From NCBI GenBank assembly GCA_016806645.1, contig JACSYO010001581.1, forward strand, positions 434,001-498,000: 64,000 nt of DNA, read 5' to 3'. Made by a program: the position numbers and the translations under genes. Below, piece after piece: positions 31,766 to 44,700 of this stretch. The first letter of the stretch is position 1. Every line of letters begins with the position of its first letter. The DNA is from Ophiodon elongatus (Eukaryota; Chordata; Actinopteri; Perciformes; Hexagrammidae). The notes below the pieces were generated by a model, which ran no database searches, was not told the DNA's origin, and saw only the letters and a program-made list of their open reading frames with translations.

Positions 31766-34700
31766 TGAACACAGGGCTGTGAAATGCAGTTATAGTCTGG
31801 TCCATTTATGCTACACAAGAAAAACATGACAATAAAAAATCAATGAAACATTGCCATTCAATTCTCCAGCTTTCTGTGGCATTTGGTATGGCTGGGTGGT
31901 CGGGGATGCCTCGGACTTCATCCGATCTCCATGCTTTGTCTGACGTTGATGAGTTTATCTCTGTCATATTCCATCGGTGCTCTGGCAATAAATATGAATA
32001 AACAAATTAAAACAATGTTGTCTGTTGTCAGTGTTTTGTCAAAAACAAATGTAGCAAAGTTCATGGGAGCTACCAGCTGCCACATCTAAATGTGCCGCCG
32101 TTGCCATGGTGTACACATGTATTTACACCTGCATACGTAATCCAAATTGCAAGTTGTTTTTAGCCCTGCTATTTCACTGTCCCGAGGTTAGATCCATGGA
32201 GGGAGAGCATTGTGGAGGCATCACGCACTCCTGTCCTCCACAGTGTCTTTATAAGTTGCTAAGTAGAAAATCTTCATATTTTACTCGTGGGGCCTTGAAC
32301 GTCGCACACATAACTGTCTAGAGAGCTTCTTAGCTCCTTAACAAAATAAGCTAGTGGTTGACACCAAAGTCTTAAAATGGGTTCGGTCTTCAGGCGCTGT
32401 GCTGCTGGCATTCCATCAGTTCACTGGAGAAAAAGTGAGAAAGCAAACCTCAATCCAAAATCTGAATTTCAGCTGGTGCACTTTTACACACCCAAACCTT
32501 AATTGGCCCTACACACACACCGCACACCACCAATCCCCAGCCCATTTTACCCACTTCAATCTCAGCTCTGAGCTTCATCTGGGCCGTAGATTAGCCCAGC
32601 GTGGCGATGGAGGAGAGTTGACAGGTGGGAGTGGGAGAGCAAGAAAGAGAGACTGAGTGGATATTGGTGGCAGAAGTGGGATTCTCAACCTGGCCGGGAT
32701 TAGAGTCTGGAGTTGAGGGGATATTAATGTAAAATGGAGGGGACAAGTGTGCTCCTGTCCAATTACGCTGCACCCTGTCACTGCCAACCAGGGTGCAAAC
32801 AACAGGAGGAAAGGATTAATTGCCTTGGACTCTGCCCCCACTACAGGCCCAATTATGGCAACATATTGGCTCCCAGCGCTGGTGCAACCACTGCTGTGCA
32901 ACCACTGCTGTGCAGGGAGATTGTGTGAAATTTTCAGCGCAGTCTTCGGAGGTTAGAATGAGGGGAGAAAAGGTTGGGTGAGAGGCGGAGGGGACAGAGG
33001 GCGATTTACTGGGTATCAGAGTTAGAATACAGCAGACCCTTCTTCTGAGGCCTGTCAGCTTGATACGATGTTACATGTAGTGTAAGAAATGAATGCACAT
33101 TTATTTAGACCACCAAAAAAAAGCTAAAACCAAAATACACTATGTGAAAGTTCTGTGATAAAACATTTCCAAACTTATGATACATGACATATTTATGATA
33201 AAAAAAATAAACATATTTAATGACATAAAAATAATTAACAAAGAAAGTTACAAACAGAAATATTTCAGGACTAAGTTATTAAAAAGCCGGCAACTTGATA
33301 ACATAAGGCAAAATAAAATACAATTAAAAAAAGATTTAAAAACAGTTTACCTTTACTGCACGGCCCAGGAAACACACCGACCAATTACATGCGTTATAAA
33401 TCATCTCACGTGAACCTACTCGGCCAATTAAATATGTGTATTCTGTTAAGCGTCGTCCTCGACTTGAGTGAGACAAACACACATGGCAGAGAGACCCAAC
33501 AGGAGAAGTTTGTGAGTCAGAAAAGTTATTTCACATGGCGTTCTCCAACAAGAGAAAAGTGGACAGCGAGACCAGATCCTTCAACCAAGAATGGACAGAA
33601 AATGTTCAGTCTTCCCATGAGCAGTTCAGAACCAGTATGGCTCCTCTGTTCAGAGACTGTGGCGATTATTAAAAGCAGCAATGTGAAGCTCTGCTAGGAG
33701 ACTAATCACAAATCTTTTGAAGTCACAGAAAAATAAACCTAAAAGCCCAATATGATGAGAATCCTAAGACATGAATTCACTGTCCAACAATGATGTTAAT
33801 AGAGAGGAGAATAGAGCTGAAACAAGTGGTTTTCATAACCACAGATAAAGTCCCTGCACACACATTTCTCTTTTTAGAAGATAAGAAGAATATAATATCA
33901 TGTTTTATTTGGGTGACATCACTTCACACCAAAGTTCAGTTCAGTTTATTTTTCTAAAATGAATACTTTATTTTAAGAGTCACATAAAAAAAAAATTCTG
34001 TTATGTATTTTATTTTGAATCCAGTCCTTATTTTACTTGAAATGAGAGATTATCTATTTATTATTAGAGTATGTATTATTTATAATTCATCCAGTTCAAT
34101 TTGAAATCTGACAATGAATATTGTTGAGATATTGTTCAATTTAACTTTCTTTATTTGAAATGACAGTTAGTTGTTGACTTCAAAGACGTTGATACATCTG
34201 TTAAGCTACTTCAATACATATGGCACTAAATCATGGTGCAAGTTAGGCATTCTTGTGATGTTACAGATTTTCCATTAAGAAATTCTCTCTAAATGGACTT
34301 CGAATTTTAATTGAATACCCCTGTTCTAAAGGGACATTTTAAGGAAAAACAGCTAGAATGAAACCAAAAAATTACTTCAGTAAACTCTATTATTGTGAAA
34401 ATTATTTTAATTGAATTTCTCCCCCAACTGGCAGCTTCAACATGAAGTAAAACATACATATTATTTGACTTCTGTATTTCTTGTATAAATAAATGAAGTT
34501 GAGGGGAAAGTGAAAAAACAAAAAGAAAGCTACAAGAAACAGATTGAGTAAAGCCTTAACATAAACCCATATGTTAATCAATACATCAACCAATTCATTT
34601 TCAAATGTGGTTTCCTATCAAGGGTTTAATTCCTATATTTCTGGTCATTATATCTTTTTGCAATTGTACTCTTAACCATTTATGTAGCTATTTTCAGTCT

Positions 34701-34977
34701 ATGGGGTAACTAAGATTACGACTTAGCACACGTCTAAACACATGATATCACATTAATATATGTACGTTTATATCTTATCATTTGTCATAGTATAATTCAT
34801 GTAATGGGTTATTTATGTAACTTAATTTTCTATAAGCATTAATTTTCTGATTGGAAGTGGTTATTAAAGTAAACATTTTTTATGGCAGCAGACAGAGGTA
34901 AAATCATTGCTTTACCTTCAGGTCAATGTTACAGGATCTCTGGTTAGGCAACAACTCAGGCTTAGTCTGACAGTTAG
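31766..34977. other. Unique sequence, possible CNE at 32.5-32.9 kb
   Basis: No gene was recognised. The stretch 32570-32930 is balanced in composition with CTGTCCAATTACGCTGCACC and GGCCCAATTATGGCAACATA, and it stands out from AT-rich flanks. It includes a short direct duplication TGCAACCACTGCTG at about 32881-32915. From 33100 to 34900 the sequence is strongly AT-rich with no landmarks. Confidence 0.4.
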
Positions 34978-35090
34978 CCTGCCCTGGACCAGGTTAGTCT
35001 CCTTGGACCAGGTTAGTCTGGCCTGGACCAGGTTAGTCTCCCTGGACCAGGTTAATCTGCCTTGGACCAGGTTAGTCACCTTGCATAAGT
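34978..35090 (+). repeat. Minisatellite, 19/20-bp alternating period
   Basis: Five units of the form TGGACCAGGTTAGTCTSSC begin at 34985, 35004, 35024, 35043 and 35063, so spacing alternates 19, 20, 19, 20. Each unit contains the near-palindrome CCTGGACCAGG. The sequence to the right (about 35138-35180: AAGCCTGGCTTATTTGTTAA, CTTATGGAACGGCCCC) looks like the end of a DNA transposon, so the array may lie inside one. The plus-strand frame across it is a read-through artefact. Confidence 0.85.
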
Positions 35091-35129
35091 TGCTTTGTGG
35101 AACCGAATCAACTGTAAATGAGTCAAATT

Positions 35130-35180
35130 AACCAAAATAAGCCTGGCTTATTTGTTAAACTTGCTTATGGAACGGCCCCA
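35130..35180 (-). mobile_element. Possible DNA transposon terminus
   Basis: On the minus strand this reads GGGGCCGTTCCATAAGCAAG, then TTTAACAAATAAGCCAGGC. This resembles the GGGGCC(T/G)GTTCCATAAGC class of terminal inverted repeats in fish DNA transposons. I could not find the partner end to the left, so only one terminus is supported. Confidence 0.4.
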
Positions 35181-38100
35181 GGTGTGATACACAGTATATA
35201 GACACACTGTAAAGCCCTTGAAGGGAATATGTCAGGACTTTACTGTATACAGGCATGTAAACCTATTGATATGATGAAGGTGTTTTCTGTAATTCTACAC
35301 ATTTCCGATGCAAAGCTTGTTACCAAATTCCCAGGCTGTGTATCATACTGGGGACATAACATTTGGGCTGTAACCTTGCAGCAGAACCGGCCAGCCAGCC
35401 TCCAGGAACTCTCAATGCATATTAAAACTCCAAATATTAGCTTGCTAAATCTGCTAAAGGAAGCCATCAGGGGCCCATAAATTGCCCAAACGAGCACTCT
35501 CACCTTGCAAGGCGGGCAGTTTCTGATGGAAGTCTGGAGATACAGACGCAAAAAAAGTTCCACCAGGGGAATGGAGAACTGTACCTCAAAATGGTGGCAG
35601 GTCATTAACACAATAATGGATCATTGTGAGTGTGCTTGGAATCAGAGAGAACCGTATATTATATATTAACATAGTTAGAGTAAGACAGACAGCTTTACTG
35701 ATGGCATGATGAAAATGTGACAGAACAAGAAATGTCAAGTCAACGGTTCCATCTCTTGACTGCTGACTGACTGTATTAGATAAGAGTTAGGCCTTGGAAG
35801 ATACTGGTCCATCAGACTGTTTGATGTGGTACCTTGGCCAAGCAATGAGGCCTTTTTTTGATGAAATCCAGTATTGAACCAAAGGAAACCAGCCAGTAGT
35901 TTCTAATCAGAGTGGGAAATGGGACTGGAGTTACTGATGGTTTCCTGTGCATACGGGAGGCACCCTGAGAACACACAAAGCGCATTCGAGCCAGCACCTT
36001 GACGGATGCCCACTTCATGAATTTTGAATTAAATTGGCCCTTGATGAATTTGGAATGTGGTACCTCTGTTCCAAAGCAATAGGAATCCAATAAAATGCTG
36101 GCGCCTTACAAATAAAGCCATACATTCCCCCAGACCTAGGAATGAGCCTCAGGTGGAGGAAAAATGACTGCAGCACCAGGAAGCAGCAGCAGAGAGGGAT
36201 GAGAGAGAGGCAAGAGGAGGGGAAGATGGGAAAAGAGGTCCTGATATGAGAGAGGCTGAGAGAGGTGGCGACAGATAGAGAGGCTCTGATATGAAGAAGA
36301 AGAAGCAGTGGGAGAGCGGGAGAGTCAGGCGAGATAGAGAGAGTCTTAAACGAAGGTGGAAGGGGGTTTGCTGAGGGGCCTGGATTCTAGCACATTAGCC
36401 CTGTCCTTTTGAGTAGAAGGGAACATATTGGTTGGAGCCAATCCCCACATGGGGCCCGTCGCAGCCTGGAGCTCATCAGCAAGACATGCCAGGGCCTGGA
36501 GTAAATCAGAAGCCCCACTCCTAAGGCCCGATTTCCCCAGAGGAGGCCAGCCACAGCCACTCAAATCAGTCGTGTGCCAGAGAGCTGTCTGTAATCTCCG
36601 GCTCCTACCTCTACATCTGCCTCAACTCCCCAAAAGAGCAATTCTACTCCAAATATCCTAAACATGTTGTTTACGATGTGTGGGACACGTGTGGGTGTTA
36701 ATGGCAGATGCTAATGACAGATGACAACTTAAAGCATAACGTTTGGTTTGCTGTTGAATGCCAAAATGCATTCATCCATCAAAATGTGTACAGTATGTCT
36801 TGTATATCATTTTTCTCAGAAAATTGTGATTGTGTCCAGATAGTAGACAAACAATTCACGACAGAGTATTGTGTATTTCTGTTGATGCAAGTTGACATTA
36901 GTCAGGAGATGTTGAGACCACTACGAGTCCTACATCTGGGGTAATCAACCACATTTGTTGTACATTGCTTAATATTTTCACTTTCTTGAAAAATGAATGA
37001 CATTTCAGTGTGAGCAGACTCCTAAAAACATGGGAAATCCATAATAATAACTTGATACTTAACTAGAAGATTCTCTCAGACTGGAGGCTGTTCACTGAGG
37101 AGTGATGGTTGAAATCTGTAACTACGGAAACGTTATTTCAAAATGCAGTCCTTTAATTCTTGGACTGCTGTGTGACTGAAGTGCACATTGAAGCAGTGTT
37201 CTAGCACTGTGACCATATTCCTTCGGTATTGTCTACGATCGAGTGTGGTTGCTAATACGCAGTGATAATAAACAGTCCATAGCATTAGTTACTGCTTTGG
37301 CACGGTCTGAATCTGCAGTGGGAGGCGGCCTGAACGCTGTGGGGAGAAGGACTCTCCATCATGTCTGGTTTTGTCTCTTTCCGCTAATCAACACATCCGT
37401 GCGATGCCGTCCTAAATTAAATGTTTCAAGTGTATCCACAGTTTTACCCGACTTCAGTTGAACAATGTCGACACACTTAAATAATCCTGAGAGCTCAACA
37501 GGCTGCAGCGGTCACAATGAATTCATTTATATTCTGCTGGCCGAATGGGAAGCTTTGGCGGGCTGTATGTGGACCGCCAGTTGACCATCACCTTAATGCA
37601 TAATGCAGGATGTGACCATTCAAAAATTACGGACTTCATAAACAAGATATCCTGTAGGTGAAGTGTAAGTGAACTGCATCCAACGTATAATTTGCTTTAC
37701 ACTTCACGATAAATGATAAAACTTTTCTGTCTGTTGAAGAGTCAGGCCTGCTGTGTAAAAATGGATAAAACAGTTTTTACAGAACAATGTGGACTAGTCA
37801 CTGCTTTAAATGACTGTAAGAGATTGTGACAATGACTCCATCCCTGTCCTGTCAACGATTAAATGTTGTCAAATGGTTAACCCCTTTACATCCAGGACCC
37901 ATGTAATGGCCAAGCCCAGTCCCCTTAAGTAGTCTGTGTGACAGTATTGTGTATAGTCTGTGTCAGCTTGTTCCAACTCTTGGGGCTATATGATGTTTAC
38001 ATTTCAGCACCAAAATTCAGCCTGACATATGTGGTATTTTGGGGATCTCTACAATAGCGTTCTGTGAGTTTAATGTGTAACTGACAATTGGACGGTAGGT

Positions 38101-39065
38101 CATTGAGGTTTTAGAGGTTAGTACCACTGAATGAGCCAAACATGTGCAGTACTGCATGTATATTGATATGAAATCATTTTTAATGTATGTGATAATCTAT
38201 GTCAGTCTTTTGGATTTCTGAAATAATTGGACCTAAAAAAATACTAGTTTTAAGAAAGGGTCACCAAATGAATTCAACTTCTATAAATCATGTGTGCACA
38301 GGCAGGAAGTCCTGCGACAGCCACATATATCAGATTATTTTCTCTTTTTGTCAGAGCATTTGATTTATGATTGCTGCGGGGATGTAAAGAACATTTTAAC
38401 AAATACAACATAATCTTTTTGTAAAATACATGACCAAATCCTTTCAGGTAACCTTTATCCCAACAGTGTTAGCTCTTTGGGTGCTTTCTCGGGGTTGACC
38501 CAGAATAATCGACTATTTCACTATTTGATCTCAGGAGCCTGATTCGAGAGCACTCACATAAGAAAGTAAAACCTTCAGAGTATGAGATACCTTTTGAATT
38601 TATTAACGATTCTCTTAAATCAGCAGAGGGAGTGGCATAGAAACAGCTGTTTGCTGCTTGAGTCTCTCTCTGGTTGACAGTCCAGTGTTATTTCCATTCT
38701 CTCTGTGGATTGCTACAATGGGTGGAAAATGGTAACCTGACCCGCCAGAGGGTTTGTTACTCAGAACCATCTGAGATGTCATCATTGGAAACTGTTTCGA
38801 AAAGGCAGGCGCTTTCAAAAACTTTGTAGCAGGTGGATGAACCATCTCTCAATCAAACTCTTACTGGAGCGAGTTGGGAGAAGAGAGAAAGAGAAGCCTT
38901 CAGTGTGGTTCTTTGCTCTTCTTTTAATCAGATGAGACTAGTTCTGATAGTATAATGGACTATTACAGCATCTACACTAACCTCTTTAGGCCATTGTTGT
39001 TTGGAACAAACTCTTTATCGTGGCATACATCTAAGCCAAGCTGGTAGCTGCCTGGAGCTCCTCAC
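35181..39065. other. Unique sequence, several CNE-like patches
   Basis: No gene was recognised in 3.9 kb. Patches at 35300-35500 (GCTTGTTACCAAATTCCC, ATTAAAACTCCAAATATTAG, CCCATAAATTGCCCAAAC) and 35990-36120 (TCATGAATTTTGAATTAAAT, CCAATAAAATGCTGGCGCC) have the mixed-composition look of conserved noncoding DNA. The stretch 36170-36350 is purine-rich (GAGAGAGGCAAGAGG). The rest is AT-rich and featureless. Confidence 0.4.
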
Positions 39066-39531
39066 TGGATGCTGATTGGTCCGTGCTCTGGCTTACTGGA
39101 CACAAACGCATTACCTGAAGCCTAATGTAGTATATTTTGCTCTGTAATGCATGAAGATAGCATACGTGAAGGGGCCTGTGACTTTGGAATGTCGGATCCA
39201 TTGATGTTTGTTACACATGGGATACTCGTTAGGTACCCCCGCTGGGGAATGCTCCTTGACCTGGAGGATGGAGGAGTAGCTGTGCCTATGTCCGAAACAT
39301 GTCTTTCATTGGGGGCCCTGTTTATGACGTCATTATATACTCAAGTCTGGGGCGTAAACAACATCCATATATAAGTGATCGGGAGAGCCCCGACGGTTAG
39401 AGTTCTGTTCGACTTTGGGACTCTCCGGGTGTTCATGTCGCCCGTCTTGACATATGTTGCTTGTTTGTAATAAACTTCATTATACCAGCAAGAACAGTGT
39501 CCGCGGAGATTCCTTCATCATCACTCCAACA
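39066..39531 (+). mobile_element. Solo-LTR-like block
   Basis: The block has LTR architecture on the plus strand: TATATAAG (39368-39375), a GC-rich R-like stretch (GGGAGAGCCCCGACGG), AATAAA (39466-39471), and a terminal TCACTCCAACA ending in CA. A 4-bp TCAC flanks both candidate edges (39062-39065 and 39532-39535), with TGGATG at the left. Short duplications are weak evidence, and an alternative left edge is TGTAGTATATTTTGC at 39126. No internal retroviral or retrotransposon genes follow. Class unassigned. Confidence 0.55.
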
Positions 39532-39535
39532 TCAC

Positions 39536-39879
39536 TGTCGCTTGAAATATACAACACTAACAAGATGGATTTTCATGTATTATGTGATCCTGCAATTCTT
39601 GCTGGATCCCGTAAAGTGACGAGAATCCAGCTGCCATGCAAGGAAAGGAACAGAAAGTTCTATTTACAGCCATCGGTGTTCATTATTCTGAAACAACAGC
39701 TAAACGATAGTCAGAAGTATCTCGGCCAATCAATTAGTTTATTTTTTTATTTTTCTATAGACACAAAAATAAAAACTGAGGAGGATCAATGAGCAAAAAA
39801 ACACAACAAAACATGATTTGACGTTCACTTGACCAATCATATTCCACTATGTAAATTCTGAGAGGGGGACACCTCTGGT
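39536..39879. other. Unique sequence to the right of the LTR-like block
   Basis: The 112-codon plus-strand frame at 39454-39792 starts within the LTR-like block and shows no gag, protease or polymerase motif. I treat it as unsupported. Confidence 0.4.
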
Positions 39880-39961
39880 GCTTTCACACCGAATCAAGGG
39901 TTAAAACTAATTCAGGTCTGTTTGCCTGGTTAGTACGGTTCATGTGGGCTGGTGTGAAAGC
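39880..39961. repeat. Short inverted repeat (MITE or foldback fragment)
   Basis: GCTTTCACACC (39880-39890) and its exact complement GGTGTGAAAGC (39951-39961) are 11-bp arms around a 60-bp loop. The GCTTTCACACC motif recurs at the ends of small fish DNA elements, so this may be the core of a MITE. A target duplication was not found. Confidence 0.5.
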
Positions 39962-41249
39962 TGTCAATCAAACCCTGGTGTGGACCAACCAACTGAACTG
40001 AGACCGCTTGTAAAGGGGGGTCTCAGGTCTCATCAGCATAAAAATGAATCCTTGTTGGTGCAACCTAGACTAATAATGACAATGTAATTTTGCTACTAAG
40101 ATAGCTAGCTACATCCATGAAAATCCAACTCAGATGTTAGGTACATATTGTACGTTTAGATCCACAGTGCAATCATTTGTCTGCAGAACACTTGAATTCA
40201 TTGTTTGAAGAAATGTTATGATGATTTAATGCCAAATCTGAAATGCTCCACTATAGTTGTTTAGAAAAAGGCTGACATGAAGCAGCTGTAGCTGACTTGC
40301 TGTACATTTAATCATCAGTTGAGTAAATGGGGAGTAATTTCTCATTTTTGGGGTCAAGTCTTCCTTTAACTGCAGGCCCTTTGCACCAGCAGTGCAATGA
40401 CTAAGCAGCTCCCTCATACAACACTCCCCACCTCTCTCCCACCAACGTGTGCATACTCTAATATGAATAATGTTTCTCCTCCAAGTCCCCCCTGTAATAA
40501 ATGGAGTGCCATTTCGCACAATGGCAAAGTCAGGCCTGTATTGATTAACTCTCATCATCGACTCACAACGCCTGCTTCCTTGATTTATGATTGTCTGTTA
40601 TTTTTACATTAGCTGTCAAATTCATCTTGTCTCTCCATGGCTGGGGTCGGTCTAGGCAAACAGTAAACACCCAGCACCCTGCCTGCTACCCCCGCCCCCC
40701 CTACCCCCCCCCTCCTCCACGGGAATGGGCTTCGTTTTTTTGTAAAGAACAGGACCACGCAACAGAAAGCAACACGTTCAGGCTGGTTTCTCAGCATATT
40801 TGGGAAGAAGAGCCTCAGTGTGGAGCCGTCAGAGGGACAGTAGCATCAGACAGACTTCATGCGTGTCCTACTGTGAAACCAGATTCAGGGATGAAGAGGA
40901 GTTTGTGAGTCAGTGAGAGTTTTACAACCTTTTAGCCAAAAACTACTGTGAAAGATGCTAATTCAAGCTTGGTGGTTTGATAGTAGTTAATCTTTCTTTA
41001 AATTTACCATTACTTTATTATTTTCTACATTTTATTTTCTCAGGATATTGTGCACGTTTTAGATTCCAAACGTCAAAACGTCCTCAAAGTAAATGTGTAT
41101 GCTGTGTATTGTAGGAAGTAAGTCAATGCAAATGTTAAATACTGAAGAATTTAGAGTTTTTGGGCTATTTTGCTTCTTCTTTCAGACTAGTGGAAAGAAA
41201 ACGTTTGCATATATAAACAGCATTTCAGATTTTTTTTAATATAAAACAA
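39962..41249. other. Unique sequence, no gene recognised
   Basis: No domain-bearing frame. A C-run-rich patch lies at 40685-40720. AT-rich sequence continues into the duplicated segment at 41250. Confidence 0.45.
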
Positions 41250-41812
41250 TTATTGTCCTAATGTATATAATCAACTGAGGAAAGTTCATGGTGATATCTA
41301 TTAGTTATCTATTATCCTATTCACTTGTAATGTCTTCAAAATGTATGTCATTTTACAAAAACAAATTTCTAAATGACTTTAAAAACATCAAACTTTCCAG
41401 TTTCATTCCTGTCTATATTCTAAAGGTTTTTACAGAGTGGATTTTTTCATATATCATTCATAGCTTGATTTATGTAACATTTTATTTCCTAAAAACATGG
41501 CATAACTATTTTTGTATGTCTGTTGACAGTATTTTATGATTTATGGAGTGATACAAATAGATATCTAAACTTCCCTCTGTGCAAACCTTTGACTCTAATA
41601 TGTCAAAAAAATTTAACAAGATTTCAAACCTACCATTTGCAATATTCAGATTTATGTTCTGGAAATTTATAACCAGCACATATTTAATAAGGTAATGCCT
41701 CATTGGCTTATTTAATAGAAAGAAAATAATAGTCTTAGTGTAAATAGTGACCTGGGGAATTCGTGGTGCTATTTATAAGTTTACCCTGTTCACCTGTGAT
41801 GTCTACCCATAA
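41250..41812 (+). repeat. Diverged direct duplication (about 85-bp unit, 480-bp offset)
   Basis: 41250-41335 (TTGTCCTAATGTATATAATC, AACTGAGGAAAGTTCATGGT, then TTCACTTGTAATGTCT) aligns with 41729-41812 (ATAGTCTTAGTGTAAATAGT, GACCTGGGGAATTCGTGGTG, then TTCACCTGTGATGTCT). I estimate roughly two-thirds identity. It may be an old tandem duplication or two copies of one element. No coding sequence. Confidence 0.45.
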
Positions 41813-42500
41813 CAATTTTATCCTTCTGTGAGGGAGCGACGTAACAAAAAAAAATGTCTTCCTTTAAGGATTGCAATACCGTTATTCTCTGACGGCCTCA
41901 CCTAATTTTACTATCCTGCTCTTCCCTAAAATAATATCCGGTTTGCCTTCGACCGTCCGCCTGATTCCATGTGAACGCAGCATTCCACCCTGTTAGGTCC
42001 ATGAGTCTGCAAGTGCAGGACATTTGGATTCAGCCTGAGATGTAGCATGCATACTGATTTTTTAAGTTACTTTTCTAGTACCTGAAAACCTGCTTAGAAT
42101 TACTATGTTGTATGGAACTGAAGCACAGCTTTAGCCTTCACTCACTTTGACTGCTTCAATGGAACTTTTGATTTCTTTACATTTATTTGTAAAGATTAAA
42201 AACTATTATATTTGAAATCAAAGTCAAGACTGTATGTTGCAGCTGTGTTTGTTGTACTGAAGTTTTGCGAGCATTAGTTCCTTAGGATTAGATGACATTG
42301 AAGTGAATAACCGCAGACATGCAGCATTAAAACACAGCTTACATGTAAATTGTTACTTTACATATAAAAGCAAAAGATTATTGTATTCAAATCAATTTAT
42401 AGTTTAGAATCGAACTTTTCAATGTAAGTCATGACGTATCTCCAAAAGTTAAAGACTGTGCTCACTTGGAATGTGGAAAGTGTTTGTTTAAACAACGTCG
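41813..42500. other. Unique AT-rich sequence
   Basis: No gene or repeat was recognised. Confidence 0.5.
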
Positions 42501-43300
42501 GATTAGCATATGTATTGCTGCTGTTCTGATGGCAGTCTTTAATTTGCATCATGCAGGATTTGATTTGGTGGAAGGCGGCCTGTTCTTAGACAACATGTGT
42601 ATGACTTTCAGATAAGAGAGCAAACCTTCAATCGCAGCTCTGCAATTTCACCTGAAATTTCCCAAGACGTAGAACATTCAAATCATTTGAATAATGTTGT
42701 TTCACAGATGGATTTTTCTTCTTTACCTTGCTTTAAAATGACAGCCAGATAAGACACTTACCGCGGGCAATAGCCTTGCTTTGCTTGTCCATTTGGAATC
42801 AAGATTGGACATCAGGGCCAGCCTGGTGATCAGCTATCAGTTTAAACACAGTGTCCAGCTCTGTCAATTTAGAGAGCTGCTATTTTGCCCCCCCCAACAC
42901 ACCTACCACTGACTGAACTGGATCTGGCAAATGTCAAGGTACACAGGTCTAAGTTGAAGTAACCTCCCCTTTTGTGTGCTGCTTTTTTTCTCCCCTTTCA
43001 GCCTGGCGGCGTTTCACCCTGGGAGAGTGAAGCGATAATAATAGACGGGCCGAGGCGAGGGGTGTTCGGGTAAAGCGGGTCCTCGGCTCTAATGGCGGAG
43101 CTGTCTGCTCTCCCGGACCCGCCGGCTCGGGGGTTCATTGAGATTCCATTATAGGCTGCGGGGAGCGGTTTCATTGCAGCCCTTCTTTCGTTTGCCTGAC
43201 ACTCACACGGGGATCACTGTAAATTGGCTCTGTCATAGCAGACACTTTTTGAGATGTGAAGTAAATTAAACATGTAATCACACAGGAAGCGCTGTGCAGG
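42501..43300. other. GC-rich CNE-like or promoter-like stretch
   Basis: After an AT-rich region, 42990-43180 becomes GC- and CpG-rich (TGGCGGCGTTTCACCC, GACGGGCCGAGGCGAGG, CTCCCGGACCCGCCGGCTCG). It carries AGCGATAATAATAGACGG, a pattern with homeodomain/GATA-like cores. No TATA box, long frame or splice pair is attached. It could be a CpG-rich enhancer or a distal promoter. No protein evidence. Confidence 0.4.
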
Positions 43301-44700
43301 TTCCCAACACTTGACTCCCGTAGCCGAGCGGCCGGAGGCGTTTCTCTAGCTCGTTTTCATTCCTCATTACCCTCCTATCTTTACCTCCATCTCCTCATTG
43401 TTAAATTACACTGTACTATTTGCTTTCTTGGCACCTGGAAAGGATGACGTGCTGACCTTTAATGATGCCAGGCCTCGGCAGCGGATACAAACTCTAGTGA
43501 GGTTTAACAGTGTGAAACCTCTGACTCAACTCTCTGCTGTTCAACATGGATATTTCCATCTCTGTCATCTGTTTAATAGAGTTGGTGAGGACAGAAACTG
43601 TTGCCATTTAGTTTTCTGTAATGGGGCTATGATCAGCTGATGCATGTACATCTGCTATATCTGGTTGAATAAACCAGGCTTTCTTAAAGTGAGTAGTGAA
43701 ATAATGGATATGCTTTGTATGATCACAAATGCATCAGTACTAATTGTCTATGGGTAACTTGTTCTAATGAGATGTTTGGGACAGTTAACACACAAACAGG
43801 CAAAGCTGACATTGTGTCTAGTTATTTCTAAAGACACTAAAATACATAACACGTTAAAAATTTGCTATCAGATATATCCAAACTGGAATGAGAACTAATA
43901 TAATGCTTATTTTCCTACTTGTATTTTGGGTTTCTCCTACAACATGTTTGCATACTTTAATATTCAAAAAACACTTTATTTTTCTCATACTATCTGTCTG
44001 AATATAATTATATTCACCCTCAGTCTGAAACTCCAAAGAATATCAATTTTAAAATTGATACAGAAATGATTTGTTAACAAAACCAAATAATAATCAATAT
44101 CTCATGTACGTATATGGAGCAGAGAAGCTATAAACTGTACAGTAGCTTATGTTGAATTCATAAGCTGTAACAGAACCTCACTGTGCCTGCAACTGAATCA
44201 TCTAAGAGTCTGCACATTACTTTTCATTGTGATTCGTTTGATTTCAACCCGTGCAAATATAAAAGAAATCTTAAATGATATGAGATAATGTGAAAATCAT
44301 TAAGTGAATGTTTATGGATGGAAACAAGAAACATAAAAACACAGCAAAAAGTGCAACTGGAAGTTTCGCTAAAAGGTTTTGGTTGAATTGCAAAACAAAA
44401 TGGAAAAATTGAATGAGTCTCCTTACATCTGCCCAGACTCCACGCACACACGCTGTGCTGCTGAGCAGTTTCACTGCCAATAAACTACCTGTTACTTGCA
44501 TAGTAAGACACTGCAGTCATGACAACAACTTTGATGAGACCAGGCTGGAATATCCCATCATTCCTCTTTTACACACTTCTCTCCTTGCTCCAGCATGTCT
44601 TGTTCCTGCTTTGTGATTAAGCCGTTGTATGTTGTCTCTTCCCATTCCCATGTTGCAGCTGAAGGCCCAGTGAAGTGCTGTTGGCAGTACACCGGCCGGG
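43301..44700. other. Unique sequence, no gene recognised
   Basis: Frames at 43398-43640 and 44224-44616 lack domain motifs. AT-rich between 43640 and 44400. Confidence 0.45.

Noticed and set aside
34600..34900. Left partner for the GGGGCCGTTCCATAAGC terminus
   Set aside because: Searched by eye for the inverted end and found none.
34978..35090. CRISPR-like regular repeat spacing
   Set aside because: Units are contiguous with no unique spacers and the genome is clearly eukaryotic; it is a minisatellite.
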